Shown here: positions 1-8,008 of the stretch, in pieces
How positions within the stretch are numbered: the stretch's first letter is position 1
Layout: every line of letters starts with the position of its first letter
Assembly (NCBI RefSeq): GCF_003851885.1
Contig: NZ_BHZE01000016.1
Span: 1 to 61,271, forward strand
From: Thermaurantimonas aggregans
Lineage (GTDB): Bacteria > Bacteroidota > Bacteroidia > Flavobacteriales > Schleiferiaceae
Length of the DNA: 61,271 nucleotides
Direction: 5' to 3'
The notes under the pieces: generated by a model
Databases searched by the model: none
What the model saw: the letters and a program-made list of their open reading frames with translations, nothing else
What the model was told of the DNA's origin: nothing
Translations under genes and position numbers: made by a program

Positions 1-124
1 TTGCCGGGTTGCTGTTTAAAGACTACTCGCCTCACTTAAAATGTCTATGATGGCTCTAATTTACTTCAATTAAGGGTTTTATCAAAATAAAAAAGAAGGC
101 GTCCTTTACTTTTTGGACACCTTC
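1..124. repeat. Left copy of 124-bp terminal inverted repeat
   Basis: Every base is the reverse complement of 61146-61269. The inner boundary is sharp: after position 124 the two flanks no longer match. The inner end is an imperfect palindrome (95-124) and the outer end runs off the window. The copies sit at the extreme ends, which suggests a dispersed element such as an insertion-sequence end where assembly stopped. No transposase is visible inside the window. Confidence 0.9.
89..124 (-). terminator. Terminator hairpin reading leftwards
   Basis: Read on the minus strand, a 10-bp stem (gaaggtgtcc / ggacgccttc, with one U-G wobble) with a 10-nt loop is followed by six T residues. On the plus strand the same hairpin has a C-A mismatch and is followed by a T-rich stretch, so it may work weakly that way too. 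An identical structure lies at the right end of the window. Confidence 0.6.
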
Positions 125-143
125 TTTCTTTTTATACTTGCGC

Positions 144-626
144 ATGAATAAAAAGGAAATTCACCTCCACTACACCACCCTGCACCTCACTGAAGCAGAT
201 CGCGAAACACAAGATTTGGTACAGGAAGCACAGAGGGCAGCAAGTAGAGCACATGCTCCGTATTCGAAATTTAAAGTAGGTGCTGCTTTACTCCTAAGCG
301 ACGGTACTATAATAACAGGCAGCAATCAAGAGAATGCCGCGTACCCCAGCGGACTCTGCGCTGAGCGCGTGGCGCTCTTTCAGGTAGGCCATTTATGCAA
401 TGGTCAATCGATCCGAAAAGCAGCCATTGCTGTACCTCACGTCATGGGAGAGCAAATTATCCCACCATGTGGCGCATGCTTGCAAGTATTTGCTGAATAT
501 AGAAATGCACAAGACTCTGAGATACAAGTCATTCTAGCCAACGGGAGTGGTCATTTATTAGTTGCCCCCGACATAAGCACTTTTCTTCCTTTTTCGTTTA
601 CTAATAAGCACCTCAGTAGCGATTGA
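144..626 (+). CDS. cdd: Cytidine deaminase
   Basis: Zinc-dependent hydrolysis of cytidine or deoxycytidine to uridine in pyrimidine salvage, in the cytoplasm. The 160-residue protein has the family signature: CAE at residues 72-74 (zinc Cys72, proton-shuttle Glu74) and PCGAC with the other zinc cysteines at 109 and 112. The substrate-binding segment SKFKVGAAL starts near residue 41. Length fits a homotetrameric-type CDA with a slightly long N terminus. I chose the ATG at 144; an in-frame TTG at 138 would add two residues. It is monocistronic, just inside the terminal repeat, and ends 107 bp before the acyl-CoA dehydrogenase. Confidence 0.93.
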   Translation: MNKKEIHLHYTTLHLTEADRETQDLVQEAQRAASRAHAPYSKFKVGAALLLSDGTIITGSNQENAAYPSGLCAERVALFQVGHLCNGQSIRKAAIAVPHVMGEQIIPPCGACLQVFAEYRNAQDSEIQVILANGSGHLLVAPDISTFLPFSFTNKHLSSD

Positions 627-680
627 GATTTAGCCAGTTTCGGATAAATTTTCTCCTCATTCGTTAAAAAACAATTATTA

Positions 681-694
681 TTATGCATGCATAA
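681..694. promoter_or_regulatory. 14-bp perfect palindrome (candidate operator)
   Basis: TTATGCATGCATAA is an exact palindrome lying 10 bp upstream of the TATATTTG -7 element of the acyl-CoA dehydrogenase promoter. That position is typical for a repressor site. The regulator is unknown; a TetR- or FadR-type fatty-acid regulator is only a guess. Confidence 0.4.
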
Positions 695-704
695 CTTTTT
701 TAAG

Positions 705-712
705 TATATTTG
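705..712 (+). promoter_or_regulatory. -7 element of acyl-CoA dehydrogenase promoter
   Basis: TATATTTG matches the Bacteroidota primary-sigma -7 consensus TAnnTTTG and lies 21 bp before the start codon. No good TTTG -33 box is seen, which is compatible with an activator or with the palindrome at 681-694 having a regulatory role. Confidence 0.5.
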
Positions 713-733
713 GGGCAATAAAATCCTTTCAAT

Positions 734-2533
734 ATGGAAACAACGACAAAAATTCCCATCAAAGGAGGTGAGTTTATAATACGAACACAGTCTTGGCAAG
801 AAGTATTTACACCTGAAGACTTCACCGAGGAGCAGCTGATGATGGCAAATGCCTGTACTGAATTTATCGACAAAGAGGTATTGCCACAAAGACACAGATT
901 TGAAGAGAAAGATTACGATTTCACCCTACAGATTATGAAAAAGTTGGGTGAACTGGGTATGCTCGGTATTTCAGTACCCGAAGAATACGGAGGCTTAGGC
1001 ATGGGATTTAATACATCTATGCTGGTATGCGACCGAATTTCGGGGATATCTGGTTCACTTTCTACAGCGTATGGTGCACATACTGGTATTGGCACTTTGC
1101 CTATTTTGTTATATGGCACTGAAGAGCAGAAGAAAAAATATCTGCCAAAACTGGCAACCGGAGAGTGGATGGGTGCCTATTGCCTTACTGAACCAGGCGC
1201 TGGATCAGATGCTAACTCAGGAAAAACCCGCGCTGTGTGGAATGAAGCTGACCGCACTTGGAGCATCACAGGACAGAAAATGTGGATTTCTAACGCTGGC
1301 TTTGCCGACTTGTTCATTGTATTTGCCCGTATTGAAGACGATAAATACATCACAGGCTTCATTGTGGAGCGCGGTACGCCAGGCATGAGTTTCGGTGAGG
1401 AAGAAAACAAATTAGGTATTAGAGCCTCCTCTACGCGTCAGGTATTTTTTAATGACTGTAAAATACCCGCTGAAAACATGCTCGGTGAGCGCGGGGGCGG
1501 TTTTAAGATAGCGATGAATGCCTTAAACGTAGGCCGCATAAAACTGGCTGCTGCTGTAATGGACTCTTGCCGCCGAGTTACTTCGTTAGCTGTGAAGTAT
1601 GCCAATGAACGCATACAATTCGGTGTGCCGATTTCGAGCTTTGGAGCTATACAGCAGAAGTTAGCTGATATGGCTACGCGTTCATGGGCCAGCGAATCAG
1701 CCACATATCGTGCTGGCCAAGACATAGAAGACAACATTGCTCGCCTGGAGGCTTCAGGACTCTCACCTCAGGAAGCAAAACTTAAAGGGGTAGAAGAATA
1801 TGCCATCGAATGTGCCATTCTGAAAGTTCATGGTTCTGAAACGGGCTCTTTTGTAGCTGATGAAGGTGTGCAAATCTACGGTGGTATGGGGTACTCTGCC
1901 GATACTCCTATGGAGGCTGCATATCGCGATGTGCGCATTGCACGTATTTACGAGGGTACAAATGAAATAAACCGTATGCTTTCGGTAGGCATGTTGCTGC
2001 GCCGGGCACTGAAGGGACAACTCGATTTAATGACTCCGGCTATGAAAGTGGCCTCTGAACTCATGGCTATTCCATCGTTTGATACACCTGATTACAGCCA
2101 GCCCTTGGCTCAGGAGCTCGAGATCATCAATAATCTGAAAAAAGCCTTTCTGATGGTAGCCGGTAAGGCAGTTGAGAAATTTGGAATGAACGTGGAGGAT
2201 GAACAAGAGGTGCTAATGAATGCAGCCGATATTTTAATTGAGACCTATGTGGCCGAATCAGCTGTGCTTCGCGCACTTAAGATTCTGAATACAAAAGGAG
2301 AAGAAGCCGCAAAATACCCAATCAAAATGGCGCAACTGTACACCTATTTGGCAGTTGAAAAAATTCAAAAAGCCGCTCGCGAAGCCATCTACAGCTTTAC
2401 CGAAGGCGATGAGCAACGCATTTTGCTCATGGGGCTAAAGCGCTTTACCAAGTACCAACAACCGGTGAATCCGAAGGCACTACGTCGGGAAATAGCTGTT
2501 AAGCTCATTGCAGAGGGCAGATATTGCTTTTAG
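734..2533 (+). CDS. Acyl-CoA dehydrogenase, VLCAD-like with C-terminal extension
   Basis: FAD-dependent alpha,beta-dehydrogenation of acyl-CoA, the first step of beta-oxidation. Residues 30-430 form the classic fold: LTEPGAGSD at 151-159 (flavin/substrate loop), QKMWISNAGFAD, then GGMGY and YEGTNEI, where Glu407 is the expected catalytic base. About 170 further residues follow, as in VLCAD/ACAD9-type enzymes and in the roughly 600-residue Bacteroidota dehydrogenases, so the protein is full length. Chain-length specificity cannot be read from sequence. It is a single-gene unit with its own promoter (705-712) and terminator (2561-2592). A second, short-chain paralogue (glutaryl-CoA type) lies at 15139-16317. 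Confidence 0.93.
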   Translation: METTTKIPIKGGEFIIRTQSWQEVFTPEDFTEEQLMMANACTEFIDKEVLPQRHRFEEKDYDFTLQIMKKLGELGMLGISVPEEYGGLGMGFNTSMLVCDRISGISGSLSTAYGAHTGIGTLPILLYGTEEQKKKYLPKLATGEWMGAYCLTEPGAGSDANSGKTRAVWNEADRTWSITGQKMWISNAGFADLFIVFARIEDDKYITGFIVERGTPGMSFGEEENKLGIRASSTRQVFFNDCKIPAENMLGERGGGFKIAMNALNVGRIKLAAAVMDSCRRVTSLAVKYANERIQFGVPISSFGAIQQKLADMATRSWASESATYRAGQDIEDNIARLEASGLSPQEAKLKGVEEYAIECAILKVHGSETGSFVADEGVQIYGGMGYSADTPMEAAYRDVRIARIYEGTNEINRMLSVGMLLRRALKGQLDLMTPAMKVASELMAIPSFDTPDYSQPLAQELEIINNLKKAFLMVAGKAVEKFGMNVEDEQEVLMNAADILIETYVAESAVLRALKILNTKGEEAAKYPIKMAQLYTYLAVEKIQKAAREAIYSFTEGDEQRILLMGLKRFTKYQQPVNPKALRREIAVKLIAEGRYCF

Positions 2534-2560
2534 CACATAAAATTTACTCTTTATAAATCG

Positions 2561-2592
2561 ATCCAGACTTCTTGGGAAGTCTGGATTTTTTA
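2561..2592 (+). terminator. Rho-independent terminator of acyl-CoA dehydrogenase
   Basis: Perfect 10-bp stem (atccagactt / aagtctggat) with a 6-nt loop, followed by a T-run, 27 bp after the stop codon. Confidence 0.85.
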
Positions 2593-2718
2593 TTACAAAT
2601 ACTTCTACTTCGTACTGCTCAAAAACTGATTGGTATAAAGAGACAAGTGCTGTTCATAATTCAGATAAGTTTGTTTCTAAGGAATTGATACGTTTTTAAT
2701 AGTTATCGGTTTTAAAGG

Positions 2719-3903
2719 TTAGAGTCGTACGCCTAATACTGAGTTTGTACGGCCCACCACGCGTGTGCCCCATCGGGCATTTAGCCGATCGAGAGCGCTA
2801 TAGAGGCGTTGTAGGTGTTCCTCTTGCTCGTCGAACAGATCGAGCTGACATACTCCGTGAATGAGCTTGCTAAACTTTACTCCGACCAGTCGTATTCGGA
2901 GTCTGCGGTCATAGAGTCGGTCGAAGAGGCTGTGCACCACAGGAATGAGCTTGTGATCGGCCTGGGTATAGCCTATGATCTGCTGGCGGCTTACCGTCTC
3001 AAAAGTGCTGTAACGAACCTTCACGGTCACGCAACCGGTCATGCGCTTTCGGTTACGCAGCTGCTGCGCCAGCTCTTCCGTCATGCCGGCTAATAGTCTT
3101 TTTACGGCCTGGTGGTCGATGGTATCGCGTTCGAAGGTTTGCTCTGAGCCCATAGACTTAGCCTCACTGTAGGGTTCTACGGGCGAAGGGTCGATGCCGT
3201 GTGCCTTTTTCCAGACATCTAAGCCATTGGCTCCGAAGGTGTGTTCGATAAGCCTGGCTGGCATCTGCTGTAGGGTGGCTATGCGCCGTATGCCGAGCTC
3301 ATAGAGGGTGTTTTGCATCTTTTGGCCCACACCAGGGATGCGCTGTACAGGCAAAGGCGCCAGAAAGGGGCGCTCTGACCCGCGCTCTACCCGCAGGTAT
3401 CCGGCGGGCTTAGCCTCGCCGGTGGCAATCTTGGCTACGGTTTTGTTTACAGAATAGCCCATGGATATTGGTAAGCCCGTCTCGCGCACAATGCGCTGCC
3501 TCAGCTCGCAGGCCCACCGATAGGCGTCGTAAAAGCGATCCATACCTGTGAGATCGAGGTAAAACTCATCGATCGATCGCTTTTCGTAAATGGGTGCAGC
3601 CTCGGCGATGATGTCGGTGACCAGGCGAGAGTACCGGCTGTACTCGTCCATATCACCACGTACAAAGACTGCATCGGGGCAGAGCTGTCGGGCCATCTTC
3701 ACTGGCATGGCTGAGTGTATGCCATACTTGCGCGCTTCGTAGCTGCACGAAGCTACTACGGCGCGGTCGCTGCTGCCGCCTACTACCACGGGCAGTCCGT
3801 TGAGTTTGGGATTTTTAAGCCGCTCTACCGATACAAAGAAGGTATCGAGGTCCATGTGTGTAACGATTCTGTTGTCGCGCGCTGCAAGCTCCAGCATGTC
3901 CAT
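2719..3903 (-). CDS. dinB: DNA polymerase IV (Y-family)
   Basis: Error-prone translesion polymerase. The 394-residue protein has the Y-family palm motifs: HMDLDTFFVSVE with metal ligand Asp18 and the FF steric gate at 22-23, and SIDEFYLDL with catalytic Asp112-Glu113. A helix-hairpin-helix thumb (RIPGVGQKM) and a little-finger domain follow. The C terminus lacks an obvious beta-clamp peptide of the QxxLF type, although LDLFD near residue 355 could serve. It stands alone on the minus strand, convergent with the acyl-CoA dehydrogenase. The upstream DNA is very AT-rich; no SOS box was recognised. Confidence 0.95.
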   Translation of the reverse strand: MDMLELAARDNRIVTHMDLDTFFVSVERLKNPKLNGLPVVVGGSSDRAVVASCSYEARKYGIHSAMPVKMARQLCPDAVFVRGDMDEYSRYSRLVTDIIAEAAPIYEKRSIDEFYLDLTGMDRFYDAYRWACELRQRIVRETGLPISMGYSVNKTVAKIATGEAKPAGYLRVERGSERPFLAPLPVQRIPGVGQKMQNTLYELGIRRIATLQQMPARLIEHTFGANGLDVWKKAHGIDPSPVEPYSEAKSMGSEQTFERDTIDHQAVKRLLAGMTEELAQQLRNRKRMTGCVTVKVRYSTFETVSRQQIIGYTQADHKLIPVVHSLFDRLYDRRLRIRLVGVKFSKLIHGVCQLDLFDEQEEHLQRLYSALDRLNARWGTRVVGRTNSVLGVRL

Positions 3904-4280
3904 ACCGCATCTCTTTTTTGTTAATTATATAATCAATTAATAGAGTACAATATAATCATTTTGAGTGGTTGGAACAAGATGTAGAGGATAAGCCTGAGAA
4001 TTTTTAATCGCTTGGAAATGGTTATGTTAAAGAGAAAGTTGAAGAGATGTGTATGGTAAGTGATGGTCGGCCACATGGACTGCATGTAGGCTAAGACTAA
4101 CAGCCGTGGAGCATTACTTGGGAAATATCGCTGCTTGGGAGCAAAAGGTTGATATGTGCCGAAGATGCTGGTAGCATATGGCTCTGAAGGGTCTTTTATT
4201 TAACATTGGTGAAAATCTGTGGATAAGTCTGCGCAAATCTGTATTCTCAGTTTTAGTTTTCGATAAAAGTAAGGTTTTAT
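3904..4280. other. Intergenic, no gene seen
   Basis: This stretch between divergent dinB and the carboxylase gene is AT-rich near dinB (short inverted repeat TTAATT / AATTAA around 3919-3940). It has no convincing coding region. The minus-strand open frame across 4114-4530 looks accidental because it runs through the structured element next door. Confidence 0.6.
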
Positions 4281-4484
4281 AGAGCGGCCGGAGGCCGCTG
4301 CTGCGTGAGGGATAGGAGCGGATATGAGCCGCAGCGGGTGGGCAGCAGCACTCTGGGAGCGGATGGCTGGCCCAAAGGGCAGACAACGCACCCAGACAGT
4401 GATGCGCCCACGCGCAAGGCGAATATGAGCGGATAGCCCGACCCGAGCAGCTGCCTGCAAGGGCAATGCTGCGAGGGGCACGCC
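4281..4484 (+). other. GC-rich structured intergenic element (candidate ncRNA or dispersed repeat)
   Basis: About 200 bp of markedly GC-rich DNA in AT-rich surroundings. It opens with a perfect 7-bp hairpin (AGCGGCC 4283-4289, GGCCGCT 4293-4299). It contains three copies of GAGCGGAT (4316, 4357, 4427) and the segments GCGTGAGGGATAGGAGCGG and GCCCGACCC. It closes with a two-part hairpin at 4447-4472 and GGGCACGCCC. From memory, similar GCGTGAGGGAT...GCCCGACCC...GCACGCCC elements recur in intergenic DNA of other Bacteroidota, but I cannot verify this here. Strand is arbitrary. It ends about 90 bp before the carboxylase start codon. Confidence 0.5.
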
Positions 4485-4575
4485 CAAATAAATAACAAAG
4501 AAAAGAAAATGAAATTGGAAATGAGTGCATAGGCTGTAATTTCGGGCACTGAACTAAGGGAATTGTTAACTACCG

Positions 4576-6213
4576 ATGACACCGATTGAATTGGAACAGA
4601 ATAAAAACGAGGATTCGCTGAAGCTGCTGATTGGCGAGCTGAAAAGCCGACTTGATAAAGTAGCCCTGGGTGGAGGAAAATCAAAAATTGAAAAACAGCA
4701 CCAACAGGGCAAATTGACTGCACGGGAGCGCATCGAACATCTGCTAGATAAGGATGCGCCCATGCTTGAGATTGGGGCATTTGCCGGTTGGGAAATGTAT
4801 AAGGAACACGGTGGCTGCCCTGCGGGTGGTGTGGTGGTGGTGATTGGCTATGTGAGTGGCCGTTTGTGTATAGTAGTGGCCAATGATGCCACGGTAAAGG
4901 CCGGGGCGTGGTTTCCAATAACTGGTAAAAAGAATCTGCGGGCGCAGGAGATTGCGATGGAGAACCGCATACCGATCATTTACCTGGTAGATAGTGCAGG
5001 AGTGTATCTGCCGATGCAAGATGAAATTTTTCCGGACAAGGAGAACTTCGGACGTATCTTTCGGAATAATGCGATCATGTCGTCAGAGGGCATTACACAG
5101 ATAGCAGCCATCATGGGTAGCTGTGTGGCTGGTGGAGCGTATCTGCCCATTATGAGCGACGAGGCCTTGATCGTAGAAAAAACTGGTTCCATCTTTTTGG
5201 CAGGTTCGTATCTGGTGAAAGCAGCCATAGGCGAAGATGTAGACAACGAAACGCTGGGTGGTGCGACAACGCATTGTGAAATATCGGGGGTAACGGATTA
5301 CAAGATGCCGGATGACCCTACGGCTTTGCAAACCATTCGCAAGATTGTGGACAAGTTGGGTCACGAGCCAAAAGCGGGCTTCGATCGCGCAGAGGCTAAA
5401 CAACCGGTGCGCGACCCGAAAGACATCTACAAAATACTGCCCGCCGATCGATCTAAACCGTTTAAAACCCGGGAAATCATTGAATGCCTGGTAGATGCTG
5501 ACAGCTGGGTGGAGTACAAAGAAGGCTACGGCAAGACCATCATAACGGGCTATGCACGCATCGACGGCTGGGCTGTGGGCATAGTAGCCAACAATCGTGA
5601 AATTGTGAAGAACAAAAAAGGCGAAATGCAGTTTGGTGGTGTAATTTATTCAGATTCGGCTGACAAGGCAACGCGCTTTATTGCCAACTGCAACCAGAAG
5701 AAAATACCACTCGTCTTTTTACAAGATGTAACGGGCTTTATGGTGGGTAGCCGTTCGGAACACGGGGGCATCATTAAGGACGGAGCCAAAATGGTAAATG
5801 CCGTAGCTAACAGCGTAGTGCCGAAATTTACGGTGATTATTGGAAATTCGTTTGGAGCGGGAAATTACGCAATGTGTGGCAAGGCATATGACCCTCGCTT
5901 AATTGTAGCATGGCCTACAGCTCAAATAGCCGTGATGGGTGGCCAACAAGCTGCCAGCGTATTGCTGCAGATCGAAAAAGCTAATCGCGCGGCAAAGGGC
6001 GAACAACTCTCAGAAGAAGACGAAAAGGCCCTGCTGGAGAAGATCAAGAGCCGATACGATAGCCAAATGAGTCCGTACTACGCAGCTGCTCGACTTTGGG
6101 TAGATGCCATCATCGACCCGGTGGATACACGCAAGTGGATATCAATGGGCATAGAGATGGCTAATCACAACCCGAACATTAAAAAATACAATCCTGGGGT
6201 GATACAGGTGTAG
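4576..6213 (+). CDS. Acyl-CoA carboxylase carboxyltransferase (beta) subunit, MccB/PccB type
   Basis: Transfers CO2 from carboxybiotin to an acyl-CoA. The 545-residue protein has both crotonase-like halves. The N half has GGCPAGGVVVVIGYVSGR and the acyl-CoA/oxyanion region GGAYLPIMSDEA (about residue 190). The C half has GFMVGSRSEHGGIIKDGAK and NSFGAGNYAMCGKAYDPR. The YAMCGKAYDPR and FLAGSYLVKAAIGE segments resemble 3-methylcrotonyl-CoA carboxylase more than propionyl-CoA carboxylase, so a leucine-degradation role is possible but unproven. No biotin-carrier alpha subunit is encoded nearby. Start ATG 4576. Confidence 0.9.
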   Translation: MTPIELEQNKNEDSLKLLIGELKSRLDKVALGGGKSKIEKQHQQGKLTARERIEHLLDKDAPMLEIGAFAGWEMYKEHGGCPAGGVVVVIGYVSGRLCIVVANDATVKAGAWFPITGKKNLRAQEIAMENRIPIIYLVDSAGVYLPMQDEIFPDKENFGRIFRNNAIMSSEGITQIAAIMGSCVAGGAYLPIMSDEALIVEKTGSIFLAGSYLVKAAIGEDVDNETLGGATTHCEISGVTDYKMPDDPTALQTIRKIVDKLGHEPKAGFDRAEAKQPVRDPKDIYKILPADRSKPFKTREIIECLVDADSWVEYKEGYGKTIITGYARIDGWAVGIVANNREIVKNKKGEMQFGGVIYSDSADKATRFIANCNQKKIPLVFLQDVTGFMVGSRSEHGGIIKDGAKMVNAVANSVVPKFTVIIGNSFGAGNYAMCGKAYDPRLIVAWPTAQIAVMGGQQAASVLLQIEKANRAAKGEQLSEEDEKALLEKIKSRYDSQMSPYYAAARLWVDAIIDPVDTRKWISMGIEMANHNPNIKKYNPGVIQV

Positions 6214-6237
6214 AAGCTTAACTAAAAGTACTCTCAC

Positions 6238-6564
6238 TCAATCGAACTCTTCACCCCAGAAACCCCTGCCTTTCTCGGCCTTGCCATCGTCAAGCAAATG
6301 AGTTTGACAGGCAAGGCGAAGACCTTTTTTTAGTCCATTTTTGAAGGGAGGGAAGTTTAGACGCCACTTTTCTAGAGGCGTGGGTTCGGAGCACAGAGCT
6401 GAGTCGATGCGAATACAACAGGTGCCGCAAGTGCCAAGGCCTTTGCAATTAAGCCATTGACTTTGGCCGTTGTGTGGCGAAAGGCCGGCCTCGATCAGCT
6501 GGTTTCGCAGTGGTTTGTCTGTAGTGATTACAAGGGTTTTTCCCTTAAATTCGAGTATTGGCAT
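6238..6564 (-). CDS. Small [2Fe-2S] ferredoxin-like protein
   Basis: A 108-residue plant-type ferredoxin fold. The cluster ligands are visible as Cys40, Cys46 and Cys49 (C-x5-C-x2-C, in NCKGLGTCGTC) and Cys86 (RLACQTHL). It probably carries electrons to an unknown partner. I chose the ATG at 6564, which begins directly with the beta-grasp strand MPILEFKG; an upstream in-frame start at 6594 would add ten unlikely residues. It is convergent with the carboxylase (24-bp gap) and alone on its strand. Confidence 0.8.
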   Translation of the reverse strand: MPILEFKGKTLVITTDKPLRNQLIEAGLSPHNGQSQWLNCKGLGTCGTCCIRIDSALCSEPTPLEKWRLNFPPFKNGLKKGLRLACQTHLLDDGKAEKGRGFWGEEFD

Positions 6565-6712
6565 GGATAAGTCACTTTTGAAAAGTACGAGCAATTGGTT
6601 TTAAATGTTTTTGAGAAACATCTCATTCGCGTAGAAATGCTTAGTTAATACAAAAAAGGCAATAAGGATTTTTAATAAATCTTTTACATTTCTGCCATCG
6701 AATAGGTTTGGC

Positions 6713-7372
6713 ATGAAAAAAATTCTATCTCTTGGCCTTTTTATTAGTGGCATTCAGTTATCTGCACAGTTTTACGATGCCGACACCTGGTATTACTCTT
6801 TTACGCTGGGTGGTGTCGCGAGTTATTTAAGTCATCAATACACATTTAATTCGGATATGTTTGATGCCCAGATGAAGCTAAATGTATCAGCCGGAGGTAA
6901 TATTCATTATCGCTTGACACAAGATGTAAGCATTTTCGGAGGGGTGTACTATTTGAGGGCAGGAGGTAATTATGTCATCAATCGGCTAAATGCGCCTGCT
7001 TTTCGGCATTTTTCAATGAATTATTTTCAAATTCCCATCGGCATACAATTTCAGCCAAATAGATGGCTTTTTGAAGCAGGAGGCTATGCAGCTTATTTGC
7101 TTGCTTCGCGCGTGGTGATATACCGCGATGAGCAGATGGGCAGTCGAACGATCCATCTGTTTAACGATACCAATCTCTTTGACGGCGGAGTATTTGCCGG
7201 AGTAGGATATGGTTTTCAGCTTGAGTCAGATGCCTTTTTTACGGCAGGATTGAGGTATTATCAAGGGTTAAATGATGTTTTTGCTCCTGATTTTGGTCGG
7301 CGAGAAGCCAACTACAAAACGACCTTTCACCAGATTTTTTACCTTTATTTGCAAGCAGCTTACAGTTTTTAG
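6713..7372 (+). CDS. Predicted outer-membrane beta-barrel protein
   Basis: Residues 1-18 form a signal peptide (MKKILSLGLFISGIQLSA, cleavage before Q19). The remaining 200 residues alternate in polarity with many aromatic residues at strand ends, as in 8-strand OmpA/PorT-like barrels, and the last residue is Phe. No function can be given. The stop codon is immediately followed by the ATG of the acyltransferase, so the two are co-transcribed. Confidence 0.65.
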   Translation: MKKILSLGLFISGIQLSAQFYDADTWYYSFTLGGVASYLSHQYTFNSDMFDAQMKLNVSAGGNIHYRLTQDVSIFGGVYYLRAGGNYVINRLNAPAFRHFSMNYFQIPIGIQFQPNRWLFEAGGYAAYLLASRVVIYRDEQMGSRTIHLFNDTNLFDGGVFAGVGYGFQLESDAFFTAGLRYYQGLNDVFAPDFGRREANYKTTFHQIFYLYLQAAYSF

Positions 7373-8008
7373 ATGCAAAAGCCTTTTTATCTGTTTGGCG
7401 CAGGAGGATTAGGAAAAGAATATTATCACTACATTCTCCAAACGTTTGACTTTGAAAGCGATTATGTTTTTAAAGGCTATTTAGACGACGCTGCATCAGG
7501 TCTAAGCTTTCGCAATCATCCGATTTTCAAGACTGAAGAAGCTAGTTTAGGTGATGAATGCGCTATGCTCTTCGCGGTGGGAAGCCCACAAGTAAAACGA
7601 GAACTCGATGAACGATATAAAAGCATTCGCATAGAATTTCCGGTGCTGGTTCATCCAAGAGCGATTCTTGTAGATCTCAATGGCATTAAAGTAGGTGAGG
7701 GCGCTGCTATCTGTCCCGGATCAGTGCTTACAACTGAAATCGTTGTGGGTCGTCATGTTCTGATCAATCTCAACTGCACAGTGGGCCATGATGCTCAAAT
7801 AGGTGATTACAGCAGTCTGATGCCGGGCGTGCACATTTCAGGGCAAGTGCGTATAGGCAAGGAGGTGATGATTGGAACCGGCGCAGTAGTGTTGAATGGC
7901 GTTACCATAGGCAATGGCGCTACTGTAGGTGCAGGGGCTGTGGTGAACAAAGACGTGCCGGAGGGAGCAACGGTAGTAGGTGTTCCAGCTAAGCCTATAC
8001 AGCGTTAA
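7373..8008 (+). CDS. NeuD/PglD-family sugar O-acyltransferase
   Basis: A 211-residue protein with an N-terminal Rossmann-like PglD_N domain (LFGAGGLGKEYYHYI, residues 7-21) and a left-handed beta-helix of hexapeptide repeats from about residue 90. The repeat region includes NLNCTVGHDAQIGDY with the likely catalytic His, and ends VPAKPIQR. Such enzymes acetylate UDP-sugars or sialic acid for surface glycans. No glycan locus adjoins it, so the substrate is unknown. It starts on the base after the preceding stop, and its TAA overlaps the stop of tonB on the opposite strand. Confidence 0.85.
   Translation: MQKPFYLFGAGGLGKEYYHYILQTFDFESDYVFKGYLDDAASGLSFRNHPIFKTEEASLGDECAMLFAVGSPQVKRELDERYKSIRIEFPVLVHPRAILVDLNGIKVGEGAAICPGSVLTTEIVVGRHVLINLNCTVGHDAQIGDYSSLMPGVHISGQVRIGKEVMIGTGAVVLNGVTIGNGATVGAGAVVNKDVPEGATVVGVPAKPIQR

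Noticed and set aside
95-124. CRISPR-like or attachment palindrome at the window ends
   Set aside because: Only one unit at each end, no spacer series and no cas or integrase genes. It reads as a terminator inside a terminal repeat.
2719-3903. dinB as horizontally acquired because of higher local GC
   Set aside because: Several unquestioned core genes in the window, such as obgE and trmD, look equally GC-rich by eye.
4114-4918. Overlapping minus-strand open frames up to 213 codons across the structured element and carboxylase start
   Set aside because: They run antisense to the carboxylase and through a GC-rich non-coding element. The translated products are low-complexity, rich in Pro, Ser and His, with no domain.
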